From positions 62,001 through 126,000 of the forward strand of contig CAVXIT010000001.1 in NCBI GenBank assembly GCA_963761985.1: DNA of 64,000 bases. Reading direction: 5' to 3'. The first letter of the stretch is position 1; every line of letters begins with the position of its first letter. Source of the stretch: JACCTH01 sp963761985 (GTDB taxonomy: Bacteria; Actinomycetota; Acidimicrobiia; Spongiisociales; ZC4RG35). This document shows positions 44,773 to 54,572 of the stretch, in pieces. The notes under the pieces are model-generated. The model worked only from the letters and a program-made list of their open reading frames with translations, was not told the origin of the DNA and made no database searches. Both the position numbers and the translations under genes were made by a program.

Positions 44773-44985
44773 ATGGCGAGAAGTCCACGTCACGCGACTA
44801 CCCGATGGCGAGACCAGGCGTCGTGCCGGCGCGGCGAGCATCGCTACGGCCTGGCGACCGAGGCAGGCGGCGGGATCGTTCGTCGGATCTGTCTGGCTTG
44901 TGGCACCTTGAGCATCGACCTGACCGGGGTCGAGCCAACTCGCACCGACGGCTTCCAAAACAACCACGACGGCCTCAAGCGCTAG
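44773..44985 (+). CDS. Small putative zinc-ribbon protein, 70 aa
   Basis: A short basic protein with a likely metal knuckle: SCRRGEHRYGL (Cys, His) and ICLACGTLSIDL (Cys-x2-Cys). This four-ligand arrangement resembles zinc-ribbon proteins of actinobacteria. No name is recognised. It lies 9 bases before the Nudix gene and is probably co-transcribed with it. Confidence 0.6.
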   Translation: MARSPRHATTRWRDQASCRRGEHRYGLATEAGGGIVRRICLACGTLSIDLTGVEPTRTDGFQNNHDGLKR

Positions 44986-44994
44986 CTGATCGCC

Positions 44995-45861
44995 TTGGCT
45001 GACATCGTCGCCGCGGGCGGCGCCGTGATCCGAAAGGGCGCCGACGGCCCTGAGGTTCTCATCATCCACCGTGCCCGCTACGACGATTGGACTTTGCCCA
45101 AGGGTAAGGCGGACAACGCGGAATCGATCGAAGCCACCGCATTGCGAGAGGTCGAGGAAGAGTCCGGAGTGCAGCCGCGAATCGTCGGCGAGCTCGGCAA
45201 GAGCCAGTATCCCCATGAGAACGAGAACAAGGTCGTGCACTGGTTCTCCATGCGAGAAGTCAGGTCGACTCCATTCCAACCAAACGATGAGGTCGATGAA
45301 CTCCGATGGTTGTCAATCGAGGAAGCGCGCAAACTTCTCACCTACAAGCAGGACCGCACCGTGCTCAAGTCGGTCAACCCGAATGAAATCCTCACCACCG
45401 GTACGCTGATGCTGGTACGGCACGGGGCCGCGGGCAGTCGGTCGGAGTGGTCCGGTGACGATGCCTTGCGGCCCCTTAGCCGCCGGGGGCAGCGTCAGGC
45501 CGAAGCGCTAGCCGAAGCTTTCGCCGACCGAGAAATCGAGCGGATCCTGACCAGTCCCTTCTTGCGATGCCGGCAGACAGTCGAACCCCTGGCTTCTTCG
45601 CTAGGCATCAAGATCGAGGAACGGGACGAGCTCGCGGAAGGCATGGGGCATCGCCCGGCGCGTGATCTTTGTCGCGAACTGGCCGGCACCAATGCGGTGC
45701 TCTGCTCGCATGGAGACGTGATCCCCGCCGTTCTCGATTGGATGGTCAGACACGGCACCAGCCTCAAGTCCGGATTCGACTGCAAGAAAGGCTCCACCTG
45801 GGAGATCGGGGTCAAAGCCGGCGAGTTTCACCAGGCTCACTACCTCCCTCCGCCTCTCTAA
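44995..45861 (+). CDS. Nudix hydrolase fused to histidine phosphatase (MutT1-like)
   Basis: A 288-residue two-domain protein. The N-terminal Nudix box is GKADNAESIEATALREVEEESGV (G-x5-E-x7-REV-x-EE-x-G). The C-terminal histidine phosphatase domain has MLVRHGAAG, TSPFLRCRQTVEPL and LCSHGDVIPAVL, the SixA/phosphoglycerate-mutase pattern. The same fusion in mycobacteria (MutT1) cleans 8-oxo-dGTP and diadenosine polyphosphates. Start is TTG; the tail meets the end of kgd in a four-base overlap. Confidence 0.9.
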   Translation: MADIVAAGGAVIRKGADGPEVLIIHRARYDDWTLPKGKADNAESIEATALREVEEESGVQPRIVGELGKSQYPHENENKVVHWFSMREVRSTPFQPNDEVDELRWLSIEEARKLLTYKQDRTVLKSVNPNEILTTGTLMLVRHGAAGSRSEWSGDDALRPLSRRGQRQAEALAEAFADREIERILTSPFLRCRQTVEPLASSLGIKIEERDELAEGMGHRPARDLCRELAGTNAVLCSHGDVIPAVLDWMVRHGTSLKSGFDCKKGSTWEIGVKAGEFHQAHYLPPPL

Positions 45862-48800
45862 CCCTCGATCGCCTTCTTGATGAGGGCTTCTTGTTCCTGA
45901 TGATGAACCTTGTTTGAGCCGCTGGCAGGAGAGGCGGCGGCGGACCGACCTGAGTAAACCGGATCGCGTCCGAAAATCTCCCCTAGATGCGGGGCGAGAA
46001 ATCGGTACGCTCCCATGTTCTCGGGTTCTTCCTGACACCAGACGAGTTCGGCGCCGGGGCTTCGCTCCGCCACCTCGGACAAACGGTTCTCCTCGACGGG
46101 ATATAGCTGGGCGACACGCACCAGGGCGACATCGTTCGCTTCGACCGCCGCCCGATGCTTGGCCAGATCGTGATAGACCTTGCCCGAGCACAGCACAATC
46201 CGACGTGCGCCGTTCGACGCCACGCCGTCTTCGAGGATCGGTTCGAACCGTCCGTTGACCAGCACCTCGGCGGTCGCAAACGATTCCTTGGTCCGGAGCA
46301 GCGACTTGGGGGTGAAGACGATCAGGGGCTTGCGCGGTCGCAACATCGCTTGCCGTCGCAGCAGGTGGAAGTATTGGCCGCTGGTCGAGGGGACGATGAC
46401 CCGCATGTTCTCGTGAGCGCAGAGCTCGAGGAAGCGTTCGATACGAGCTGACGAATGTTCCGGTCCTTGTCCCTCGTAACCGTGGGGAAGGAGAAGCGTG
46501 AGACCCGACTGTTGACCCCATTTGGCCTCGCCAGCCGCCATGAATTGGTCGATGATCACTTGAGCACCATTGGTGAAGTCGCCGAACTGCGCTTCCCAGG
46601 CCACAAATGCCTCCGACCACTCGACGGAGTATCCGTACTCGAAACCCACCGCGGCGAACTCGGAGAGAAGCGAGTCGACGATTCGGACCCGGGTAACGCC
46701 GGCGGTCAGCAGTTGGAGCGGCGTCCACTCGGAGCCCGTATCGAACGAAGTGAGCTCGGCATGTCGATGACTGAAGGTGCCCCGGCGCGAATCCTCTCCG
46801 GACAACCGCACGGGAATGCCATCTTGCGCCAACGACCCGATTGCCAGCGCCTCGGCCGTTCCCCAGTCGAAGGCATCGGCTTCGAAGGCGCCTGCCCGAT
46901 CGGCGACGACCTTTTGCAGTTTGGGATGAACGACGAAATCAGGCGGCGGAGTGGTGATGTACGAGAGGATGTGCTTGAGCCGTTCCGCCGGTACACGTGT
47001 TTCCGGTTCTTCGTTGCTCATTGGCTGCAGGGGGCTCGGGCGAACGGCTGGAGCCGAGTTGCGAGTCTCGGCGAAGGCATGGTCGAGAATCTCGGAGAAC
47101 TCCGCCATGATCCGCTCCCCGTCCTCCACTGAGATGTCGCCGGTGCTCACCAGCCTCTCCATATATAGGTGACGGACCGGGCGCTTCTCGTCGATGAGCT
47201 TGTACATCAGCGGCTGGGTGTAAGAAGGCTCGTCACCTTCGTTGTGACCGCGTCGCCGGTAGCAGATCATGTCGATGACCACGTCGCGGTTGAACGCCTG
47301 GCGGAAGGCAAAAGCGAAGCGGGCCACACGAACGACCGACTCGGGGTCATCGCCGTTTACGTGGATGATGGGAGCGGCGACGATTTTGGCGACATCGGTG
47401 GCATAGAAGCTCGACCGGGCATCGAGAGTCGAGGTCGTGAAGCCAACCTGGTTGTTGATCACGATGTGGACGGTGCCGCCGGTCCGGTAGCCGCGCAGTT
47501 GGGAAAGGTTGAACACCTCGGCCACGACGCCTTGCCCGGCGAAGGCGGCGTCGCCATGGAGCAAGATCGGGAGCACCTGGGTGTGCCCCTGGGGACCTCT
47601 TTTCTCCTGCTTGGCGCGCACCACTCCTTCGAGAACCGGATCGACCGCTTCGAGATGGCTCGGGTTGGCGACCAATTGCGCACCGATCATCGACCCGTCG
47701 GCGGTCTCGTACTTGCCGCTAAAACCGAGGTGATATTTGACGTCGCCCGATCCCCCGGTGGTGTCCGGATCGAGGTCGCCTTCGAATTCGCGGAAGATCT
47801 TGGCGTAGCTCTTGCCGATCACGTTGGTGAGGATGTTGAGCCGCCCGCGATGCGCCATCCCGATCACGACTTCTTCCATGCCGTCGAGGGCAGCCGCCGA
47901 CAGCAGCGAATCGAGCATCGGAATCACAGACTCCGAGCCCTCGAGACCAAAGCGCTTGTGCCCGACGTACTTGGTGTGGAGAAAACGCTCGAATGCCTCG
48001 GCCTGATTGAGCTTGCGGAGGATTCTGATCTTCTCGTCGTGGCTCAATTCGACCCGAGGTACCTCCACGCGATCCTGAATCCAGCGCTTCTGCTCGGTCT
48101 CTTGCATATGCATGAACTCGATCCCGGCGGTGCGGCAATAGGCATCCCGCAAACGAGAGAGGATCTGCCCGAGGGTCATGATCTGAGTCCCCGCCAAACC
48201 CCCGGTGGCGAATTGGCGATCGAGGTCCCAGATCGTCAATCCATAGAAAAGAGGGTCAAGCTCGGCGTAGAGGGTCGGAGCCTTCTGCCGGAGAGGGTCT
48301 AGGTCCGCGATCAGGTGGCCGCGTACGCGGAAGGCATTGATGAGGCGGAACACATTCGCTTGCTTCTCCGCCCAGTGAGGACTCCCCGCGGGAGGGTTGT
48401 CGTCGATGGCCCAGCGCGCCGGCGTATAGGGGATGCCGAGAGCGGCGAACACCTCGTCATAGAAGTCTCCCTCGCCGAGCAGGAGCTCATGGACGCGTGC
48501 CAGCAGTTCGCCCGATTGTGCACCCTGGATAACCCGATGGTCGTAGGTCGAGGTCAAAGTCACGATGCGACCGATGCCCTGGCTGGCAATGAAGGCGGCA
48601 TCGGATCCCTGATATTCAGGTGGGTACTGGATGGCGCCGACACCGACGATCACGCCCTGGTCGGGCATCAGCCGGGGAACGCTCTGCACCGTTCCGATCG
48701 TGCCGGGATTGGTGAGAGTGACTGTGGTCCCGGCGAAATCGTCGGGGCTGAGGCGATTGTTGCGAGCCTTCCCGACCAGCTCCTCGTATTTCTGCCAGAA

Positions 48801-49454
48801 CGCTCGAAAGTCGAGGGTGTCGGCCTCTTTGATGTTCGGTACCACCAGCCCCCTTGACCCATCTTTTCGCTCGAGGTCGATGGCCAGGCCCAAGTTGACA
48901 TGCGGATAGCGGACCACGTGAGGCTTGCCGTCGATCTCGGCGAAAGCGACATTGAGATGAGGAAGCTCTTTGAATGCTCGCGCAATCGCATAACCGATCA
49001 AGTGGGTGAAGCTGACCTTCCCGCCTTCAGTCAGCCGCTTGAGCTGGTTGTTGAGGATCAGCCGGTTGACTTCGAGCAATTTGGCCGGGACCGTCCGCAC
49101 CGAGGTGGCGGTGGGAATCTCCCGGCTCGCCTCCATCCGCTCGACCACAATCGCAGCCGGCCCGCGTAACACGGTCGCGTCACGGAATGTTTGCGCCTTC
49201 GGTGCGACTTTGATCGGCGGATCGGCCTCGACCGGCGAATCGGCCTTCTTCGGCGGAACAGCTTGGGGCGGTGCGGCTGCCGGAGTCGGGGCTGGCGCAG
49301 GAGTCGGTTCGGCAACGGCGGGACTGTCGCCGTTGAAGTAGGACCTCCAGGTCTCACTCACCGAGAGGGGGTCGTCGAGCCACCGCTCTCGCATGTCTTC
49401 GAGGATCCAAGCGTTTGACCCGAAGTCAGAAGGGGTGTCTTGATCGTTGGCCAC
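45858..49454 (-). CDS. kgd: Multifunctional 2-oxoglutarate metabolism enzyme (2-oxoglutarate decarboxylase / E1-E2o fusion)
   Basis: A 1198-residue Kgd/SucA-type enzyme characteristic of actinobacteria. Residues 1-40 match the E1o N-terminal segment (FGSNAWILEDMRERWLDDPLSV), then an Ala/Pro linker. The succinyltransferase-like domain (about 95-330) has catalytic DHRVIQG at 305-311 and no lipoyl domain. The E1o part contains GHNEGDEPSYTQPLMYK, GMAHRGRLNIL and LLPHGYEGQGPEHSSAR. It feeds the TCA cycle with succinyl-CoA or succinic semialdehyde and in relatives is controlled by GarA binding. GTG start, 8 bases from the divergent LigD-like gene. Confidence 0.96.
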   Translation of the reverse strand: MANDQDTPSDFGSNAWILEDMRERWLDDPLSVSETWRSYFNGDSPAVAEPTPAPAPTPAAAPPQAVPPKKADSPVEADPPIKVAPKAQTFRDATVLRGPAAIVVERMEASREIPTATSVRTVPAKLLEVNRLILNNQLKRLTEGGKVSFTHLIGYAIARAFKELPHLNVAFAEIDGKPHVVRYPHVNLGLAIDLERKDGSRGLVVPNIKEADTLDFRAFWQKYEELVGKARNNRLSPDDFAGTTVTLTNPGTIGTVQSVPRLMPDQGVIVGVGAIQYPPEYQGSDAAFIASQGIGRIVTLTSTYDHRVIQGAQSGELLARVHELLLGEGDFYDEVFAALGIPYTPARWAIDDNPPAGSPHWAEKQANVFRLINAFRVRGHLIADLDPLRQKAPTLYAELDPLFYGLTIWDLDRQFATGGLAGTQIMTLGQILSRLRDAYCRTAGIEFMHMQETEQKRWIQDRVEVPRVELSHDEKIRILRKLNQAEAFERFLHTKYVGHKRFGLEGSESVIPMLDSLLSAAALDGMEEVVIGMAHRGRLNILTNVIGKSYAKIFREFEGDLDPDTTGGSGDVKYHLGFSGKYETADGSMIGAQLVANPSHLEAVDPVLEGVVRAKQEKRGPQGHTQVLPILLHGDAAFAGQGVVAEVFNLSQLRGYRTGGTVHIVINNQVGFTTSTLDARSSFYATDVAKIVAAPIIHVNGDDPESVVRVARFAFAFRQAFNRDVVIDMICYRRRGHNEGDEPSYTQPLMYKLIDEKRPVRHLYMERLVSTGDISVEDGERIMAEFSEILDHAFAETRNSAPAVRPSPLQPMSNEEPETRVPAERLKHILSYITTPPPDFVVHPKLQKVVADRAGAFEADAFDWGTAEALAIGSLAQDGIPVRLSGEDSRRGTFSHRHAELTSFDTGSEWTPLQLLTAGVTRVRIVDSLLSEFAAVGFEYGYSVEWSEAFVAWEAQFGDFTNGAQVIIDQFMAAGEAKWGQQSGLTLLLPHGYEGQGPEHSSARIERFLELCAHENMRVIVPSTSGQYFHLLRRQAMLRPRKPLIVFTPKSLLRTKESFATAEVLVNGRFEPILEDGVASNGARRIVLCSGKVYHDLAKHRAAVEANDVALVRVAQLYPVEENRLSEVAERSPGAELVWCQEEPENMGAYRFLAPHLGEIFGRDPVYSGRSAAASPASGSNKVHHQEQEALIKKAIEG

Positions 49455-49462
49455 CGAGGTTG

Positions 49463-50404
49463 ATGGTAGGTGGAAGAATCAAGATTCTGACCTCCGTATC
49501 TCATCCCGAAAAGGTCCTCTTCCCCGACAGCGGGGTGACCAAAGGCGAAGTCGTCGGCTATTACGAATACGTGTCCGAGCGACTTTTACCTCACTTGATC
49601 GACCGCCCGCTGACCCTCCAGAGGTTCCCGCAAGGCATCGGCAAACCGGGGTTCATGCAGAAGAACGCCGGCAAGGGTTTCCCACCGTTCATCGATCGCC
49701 TCGAGCTCCCCAAACAAGGCGGAACGGTCGAGTTCCCGGTCATCCACGACCTTGCCGGTCTGAGCTATCTCGCCAACCAGAACACGATCACATTCCATAT
49801 CCCCGGGTTTCGAACCAACGACCTCGAACACCCCGACCGGCTGGTGTTCGACCTCGACCCTGAGGCGGGCGACGTCGCCGGCGCTCGTTTAGCTGCCCGG
49901 GCGACAGCCGACTTGCTCGAGTCTTTCGAAGTCCCATCCTGGGTGATGACATCCGGATCGAAAGGCTTTCACGTCGTCACCCCGCTGGCTGCCACCGTTT
50001 CCTTCGAGGACATCGGCCGATTCTCGCAAACCCTGGCGGTCATGTTGGCGCAAGCCCATGCCGAGCAGCTCACCGTCGAATTCTTGAAGAAGGAACGGAA
50101 GGGTCGGGTCTTCATCGACTGGATGCGCAACCACTTCGGTTCCACGGGGGTCGCGCCCTACTCGCTGCGGCCGCTGCCAGGTGCTCCCATCGCCATGCCG
50201 ATCTCCTGGAGCGCGCTGTCCAAAACCGAACCCGGCGCCTTTGAGCTCAGCTCGTTCACCCTATCTGACGACCCTTGGGCGGATGCCGAGCGATTTGATC
50301 TGCGGAAGGCGATCGAATTGGCAGACCAAGTCGTAGCCGAGCAAGGCATCAAGCTCCCAGACTTCGATCGCTTTGGACGCGACCTCGAGAAGGACAAGCA
50401 ATGA
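49463..50404 (+). CDS. LigD-type DNA polymerase/primase domain protein (NHEJ polymerase)
   Basis: A 313-residue stand-alone LigD polymerase domain (archaeo-eukaryotic primase fold). SHPEKVLFPDSGVTKGEVVGYY is the usual start, FDLDPEAG carries the metal-binding aspartates, SGSKGFHVV the nucleotide loop, and VFIDWMRN with SLRPLPGAPIAMPISW the end. These enzymes add ribo- or deoxynucleotides at breaks during non-homologous end joining. No Ku or ligase is in the window. The start is uncertain: ATG 49463 leaves only 8 bases to the kgd start on the other strand. Confidence 0.92.
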   Translation: MVGGRIKILTSVSHPEKVLFPDSGVTKGEVVGYYEYVSERLLPHLIDRPLTLQRFPQGIGKPGFMQKNAGKGFPPFIDRLELPKQGGTVEFPVIHDLAGLSYLANQNTITFHIPGFRTNDLEHPDRLVFDLDPEAGDVAGARLAARATADLLESFEVPSWVMTSGSKGFHVVTPLAATVSFEDIGRFSQTLAVMLAQAHAEQLTVEFLKKERKGRVFIDWMRNHFGSTGVAPYSLRPLPGAPIAMPISWSALSKTEPGAFELSSFTLSDDPWADAERFDLRKAIELADQVVAEQGIKLPDFDRFGRDLEKDKQ

Positions 50405-50856
50405 GCCCGGAAACATTGCGAACGGTGACCGTCGATCGAATCGCTTTGGCCCGCTATCGGGTCACGAATGCCGCGGGTGACTCGATCGAAGTGGGCGAAG
50501 GCGGAGGTGCTTTGTCCGCGGTCGAGTTGCTGCTCGCGGCCATGGCGTGTTGCGCGGCGTCGGATGTGGATCACATCACCAGCAAACGATCAGAGCCGGA
50601 GATGTTCTCGGTCGAAGCTCATGGCGACAAGATCCGCGACGAGCAAGGCAATCGCTTGATCAACCTGGCGCTCGACTTCAAGATCGACTTTCCAGAAGGG
50701 GACGGCGGCGAGAGGGCCCGAGCCGTATTGCCAAGAGCGGTGGAGGAGACTCGCGACCGGCTTTGCACAGTTAGCCGAACCATCGCCCTCCCCAACGACC
50801 TCACCTTCCGAGTCTCTCCCCGGGGAGAGCAACCGAAGGCGGGGTCGGGGGCATAG
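50401..50856 (+). CDS. OsmC family protein
   Basis: A 151-residue OsmC/Ohr-fold protein. The peroxidatic-type cysteine region LLLAAMACCAASDVDHITSKR and the second cysteine RLCTVSRT keep the family spacing, and the EVHAxG-like sequence reads SVEAHGDK. This subgroup (YhfA-like) is less characterised than Ohr; it probably reduces organic hydroperoxides or binds a thiol. Its start overlaps the polymerase stop (ATGA), so the two are co-translated. Confidence 0.88.
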   Translation: MSPETLRTVTVDRIALARYRVTNAAGDSIEVGEGGGALSAVELLLAAMACCAASDVDHITSKRSEPEMFSVEAHGDKIRDEQGNRLINLALDFKIDFPEGDGGERARAVLPRAVEETRDRLCTVSRTIALPNDLTFRVSPRGEQPKAGSGA

Positions 50857-50911
50857 ACCTCTGAGAAAGCCCCCTCCCGCACTCCCCTGGGGAGAACCGC
50901 TGACTTATCAG

Positions 50912-52720
50912 TCAGCTGGCGCTTTTTACCCCGCGATCCCAGTCGGCGTAGAGGCCGGAATAGACCCCACCGCGAGCAAGGAGCTCGGCATGGGTGCCTC
51001 GCTCCACCAAGCCGCCATGGTCGAACACGAGGATTTCGTCGGAGGCCTCCGCAGTGGAAAGTCGGTGGGCAACGGTGATCGAGGTTCGCCCGGCGGTGAG
51101 GAGCTCGATCGCTCGGCGCAAAGACACCTCGAGGTATGGATCGACCGCCGAGGTCGCCTCGTCTAGGACCAGTAAGTCCGGAGCCGAGATCCAGGCTCGG
51201 ACGAGCGCCACCAACTGACGTTCCCCGGTCGAAAGATTTGATCCTCGCTCCCCCACCTCGGTCGCGAGCCCGACTGGTAGACGCTCGACCCACTCGGTAA
51301 GACCGAGTTGCTCGATCGCGCCTTCGATCTCCGCATCCGACGCGCCAGGGGCGCCGTAGCGAATGTTCTCGGCGACCGTTGCGTTGAAGAGGAATCCCTC
51401 CTGAGGCACAAAAGCCACCCGTTTCCGCAACGAGGAGAACTTGACGTTCTGGAGGGCGATGCCACCGATGGCAACCTCCCCCTCATCAGACTCGATAAGC
51501 CGCGTAGCGACTTTGGCAAAGGTCGTCTTGCCGGAGCCGGTTTCGCCAACGATCGCCACCCGCCGGCCTGCGGGTATGTCCAGGGTGATGTCAGATAGCA
51601 CCACCGGCCCTGAGGGATAGCGATAAGTCACGTCTCGCATCGAAAGCCCGAGCGGACCCTCCGGAAGATCGACGCCGTTTACGGGATCGGGGATGTCAAC
51701 GGTTGTGTCGAGCACTCGCAAGACTCGTCTCACCCCCGCCGCGGCTCGTTGAGCCTGATCGATCGTCTCGACCAGGACCTGAACCGGATCGATCATCAGG
51801 TTGACCAGAAACAGGAAAGCCAGCAGCACTCCGGCCGAGGTTCCTGCGGCGGCTCCGAGGACAATTCCGATGCCGATCACCATCGCCGTGATGCTGGCTG
51901 CGAAAAGTTCGGCAGAGGAAAACAGAATGGCTGACAGGCGATTAGCCCTGTGCTCGACTTCGACCTGTGCCTTGAGCACGTTATCGACCCGAGTAATTGC
52001 CGTCTCCTCGACACCGTGGGCGCGGATGATCGGAAGGCCGGTAATGGTCTCGCTCATGACGGAAAGAGAATCAGCCACTCTTTCCCGTACCTGATCCTGG
52101 GACCTTTGCAAGACTCCCTTAAAGAAGAGAAGCATCACTACGTAGACGACCACCCCAACCAGCACGAGCAGCGCCAGCTGCCATTGGTAAAAGAACATGA
52201 CGGCAAGGGCGAGCAGGACCTGGGCCGAACCGATCAACATGCCGGTCCCACCCCACTCCATGAACTCTTGGATGGTGGAGATGTCGTTCGTGACCCGGGA
52301 GACGAGAGCACCGCGCCGTTCTGACTGCACATGAAGGATCGACAGGCGATGGAGATGCGCAAACAGCTTCACCCGCAACTCACGGAGACCACCAGCCGTC
52401 AGATTGGCCAATCGCATAACTGCGGCCCGTGTGGCGAGGGCCGTGAGGAAAAGAAGGCCGATCGCCAATGCTCCCTGGCCGATGACGACATCGATCCGGG
52501 GCCCTGCCTCGCTGAGAAGTTCTTGGTCGGTGATTTGCTGGACCACCACCGGAACGATTAGTTGGCCGATGGTGCCTAGTAAGGACAGCCCGATGGTGCC
52601 GAACAGTCCCCGGCGCAGCGTCGGGGCTTCGACAAACGCGCGTCGAAGCGCTTGTGTGGTCGATATCGGCTCGCCGACAACCTCTTCTTCCTCGTCGAGG
52701 ACGACTGGCTCGGTCGTCAT
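50912..52720 (-). CDS. ABC exporter half, catalytically competent Walker B subunit
   Basis: A 602-residue exporter subunit: six membrane helices (type IV fold), then an ATPase domain. Walker A GETGSGKTT near residue 390, Walker B plus catalytic Glu LLVLDEATSAVD, H-loop VAHRLST. The signature is degenerate (LSTGERQL for LSGGQ). With the upstream partner it forms a heterodimer in which this subunit supplies the hydrolytic Glu and His. ATG overlaps the partner's stop by four bases. Substrate unknown; lipids or drugs are typical. Confidence 0.93.
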   Translation of the reverse strand: MTTEPVVLDEEEEVVGEPISTTQALRRAFVEAPTLRRGLFGTIGLSLLGTIGQLIVPVVVQQITDQELLSEAGPRIDVVIGQGALAIGLLFLTALATRAAVMRLANLTAGGLRELRVKLFAHLHRLSILHVQSERRGALVSRVTNDISTIQEFMEWGGTGMLIGSAQVLLALAVMFFYQWQLALLVLVGVVVYVVMLLFFKGVLQRSQDQVRERVADSLSVMSETITGLPIIRAHGVEETAITRVDNVLKAQVEVEHRANRLSAILFSSAELFAASITAMVIGIGIVLGAAAGTSAGVLLAFLFLVNLMIDPVQVLVETIDQAQRAAAGVRRVLRVLDTTVDIPDPVNGVDLPEGPLGLSMRDVTYRYPSGPVVLSDITLDIPAGRRVAIVGETGSGKTTFAKVATRLIESDEGEVAIGGIALQNVKFSSLRKRVAFVPQEGFLFNATVAENIRYGAPGASDAEIEGAIEQLGLTEWVERLPVGLATEVGERGSNLSTGERQLVALVRAWISAPDLLVLDEATSAVDPYLEVSLRRAIELLTAGRTSITVAHRLSTAEASDEILVFDHGGLVERGTHAELLARGGVYSGLYADWDRGVKSAS

Positions 52721-54513
52721 GCACTTCTCCGCTGCTCGAGGTCCTCTTCGTAAGCCCGCAGAATTCGGGCATATCCGGGCGTCGTCGCCAACAACTCCTC
52801 GTGGGTGCCCTGCGCCGCGACTTCGCCGTCTTCGACATATACAACGCGGTCGGCGAGCATGATCGAGGCCCGTCGATAGGCGACGATGACCAGGGTGGCC
52901 GGCAGATCCGCGCGTGTGAGCTTGCGGAGAATGTTCGCCTCGACCGACGGATCGACTGCCGAAGTGGCATCGTCGAGCAGCAACAAGCGAGGCTTGCGAA
53001 CCAGGGCACGAGCCAGGGCGATTCGCTGTTGTTGGCCCCCTGACAGCGATGTGCCGCGCTCACCGAGGCGGGTGTCGTAGCCACGCGGGAGCGCACTGAT
53101 GAAGCCGTGGGCGCCTGCGAGCCGAGCGGCTTCCTCGATTTCCGCCAAGGGGATATCCGCCCCCAGATCGATGTTGCCCCGCACGGTGTCGTCGAAGAGG
53201 AAGGCGTTTTGGGCGACGTAGGACACTTCTTGCGGCAACTCGGAGCGTCCGAACTGACGGAGATCTCGTCCATCGAGGGTGATACTCCCCGTTTCGGGGT
53301 CCCAGAGCCTGGCGAGGAGGAGAACCAGAGTGGTCTTACCCGAGCCGGTGGCGCCGACGATGGCGACGGTCGTGCCTTCAGGCGCCTCGAGGTTTACACC
53401 GCGCAGCACCGGGACCTCGCCACCGTAAGAGAAGGCGACTTCTTCGCCCGCCAGCGCTGCCCCGGATCGATCGCTCGTGGCGCTGAGTTCCCCGTATTTG
53501 ACGAAGTCGTCGGCGACCAGAACATCTTGCACGCGCTCCCACCCCGCCAGGCTGGAGGCCATCTCCCAAATGACATACCCGACCAGGCGAACCGGCACGG
53601 CCGACAGAGCGAAGAGATAGGCAACGCTGATCATCTGTCCGGGAGTGACGGCACCGTTCCCAATGCGAATTGCGCCGAGGACAATGAGCAGGATGGCGGC
53701 GAGCTGAGGAATGCTGTCGGCGATCGTTCGGAAGAAGGCGAACTTGCGCCCGAGCCTCACGTATTCGTCTGCCAGGTTTCCGGCCGCGCGGTCGAAGCGA
53801 GCGGTCTCACTGGCTTCCCGCCCAAGAGCCTTGACGGTGAGCGCGCCGTCGAAACTCTCGTGAGCGACGTCGCTGACCACTCCGCGCAGATATTGGATTT
53901 TCTCGAAGCCCGAAAACGCGCTCCAGCTCCCCGTCATCTCCGTGTAGACGATGGCGAACACCGCCGCGATCGTCAGCAGCCCCAGCCAGAGGTCGATCGA
54001 AAGAATCATCACCACCGTCCCCACCAACAGGAGCGAAACCCCGCTGGCATAGGGAAGAGGGGCGAGGATAAAGCTGGATCGGCTGGTGTCAGAGTCGGTG
54101 ACCGCGAGAAGGTCCCCTGTCGTCCGTCGGGTGATCCATCCCAGCTTCAGCTGCAACTGGTGCTTGATGAGCCGCATGCGAATGTCGGACTGCGTGTTTG
54201 TCTGCAGCCACGAAGCGCCAAAGCGGCGGATGATGATCCCGGCTGCCTTCCATAGCGCGACCGCGAGGATGAGAGCGAGGCCCGGAAGGATGCGACCCTC
54301 AGCTGATTCGCCTTGATCGAGCACCGGAATGATCAACTCATCGGTGAGGCGCCCAACGATCAACGCAGAGAGGATGATGGCCGAGGCGTACATGGCCGCG
54401 CCGAAGACGGCCCGAACGAAGGTGCGGGGTCGCCAGCGAACGAACTTCGCAATGAGGCGCACACCCTGGGCGAGCACTCCCAATGGGGACGCGGGTGGTC
54501 GACGGGTTGTCAT
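52717..54513 (-). CDS. ABC exporter half, degenerate Walker B subunit
   Basis: A 598-residue partner of the next gene. Six membrane helices and an ATPase domain with Walker A GATGSGKTT (about 385), canonical signature LSGGQQQR, but Walker B LLLLDDATSAVD (Asp for the catalytic Glu) and Tyr for the H-loop His (VIVAYRRAS). These changes define the non-hydrolysing site of heterodimeric exporters such as TM287/288 and BmrCD. I chose ATG 54513 (MTTRRPPASPLG); ATG 54546 is an alternative. Divergent from the HerA-like gene. Confidence 0.92.
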   Translation of the reverse strand: MTTRRPPASPLGVLAQGVRLIAKFVRWRPRTFVRAVFGAAMYASAIILSALIVGRLTDELIIPVLDQGESAEGRILPGLALILAVALWKAAGIIIRRFGASWLQTNTQSDIRMRLIKHQLQLKLGWITRRTTGDLLAVTDSDTSRSSFILAPLPYASGVSLLLVGTVVMILSIDLWLGLLTIAAVFAIVYTEMTGSWSAFSGFEKIQYLRGVVSDVAHESFDGALTVKALGREASETARFDRAAGNLADEYVRLGRKFAFFRTIADSIPQLAAILLIVLGAIRIGNGAVTPGQMISVAYLFALSAVPVRLVGYVIWEMASSLAGWERVQDVLVADDFVKYGELSATSDRSGAALAGEEVAFSYGGEVPVLRGVNLEAPEGTTVAIVGATGSGKTTLVLLLARLWDPETGSITLDGRDLRQFGRSELPQEVSYVAQNAFLFDDTVRGNIDLGADIPLAEIEEAARLAGAHGFISALPRGYDTRLGERGTSLSGGQQQRIALARALVRKPRLLLLDDATSAVDPSVEANILRKLTRADLPATLVIVAYRRASIMLADRVVYVEDGEVAAQGTHEELLATTPGYARILRAYEEDLEQRRSA

Positions 54514-54572
54514 TGGATCGCGGAAGTTTATCGGCCCAAGGGGCATCGCCCGATTGAATTAAGGTCGGGCCG

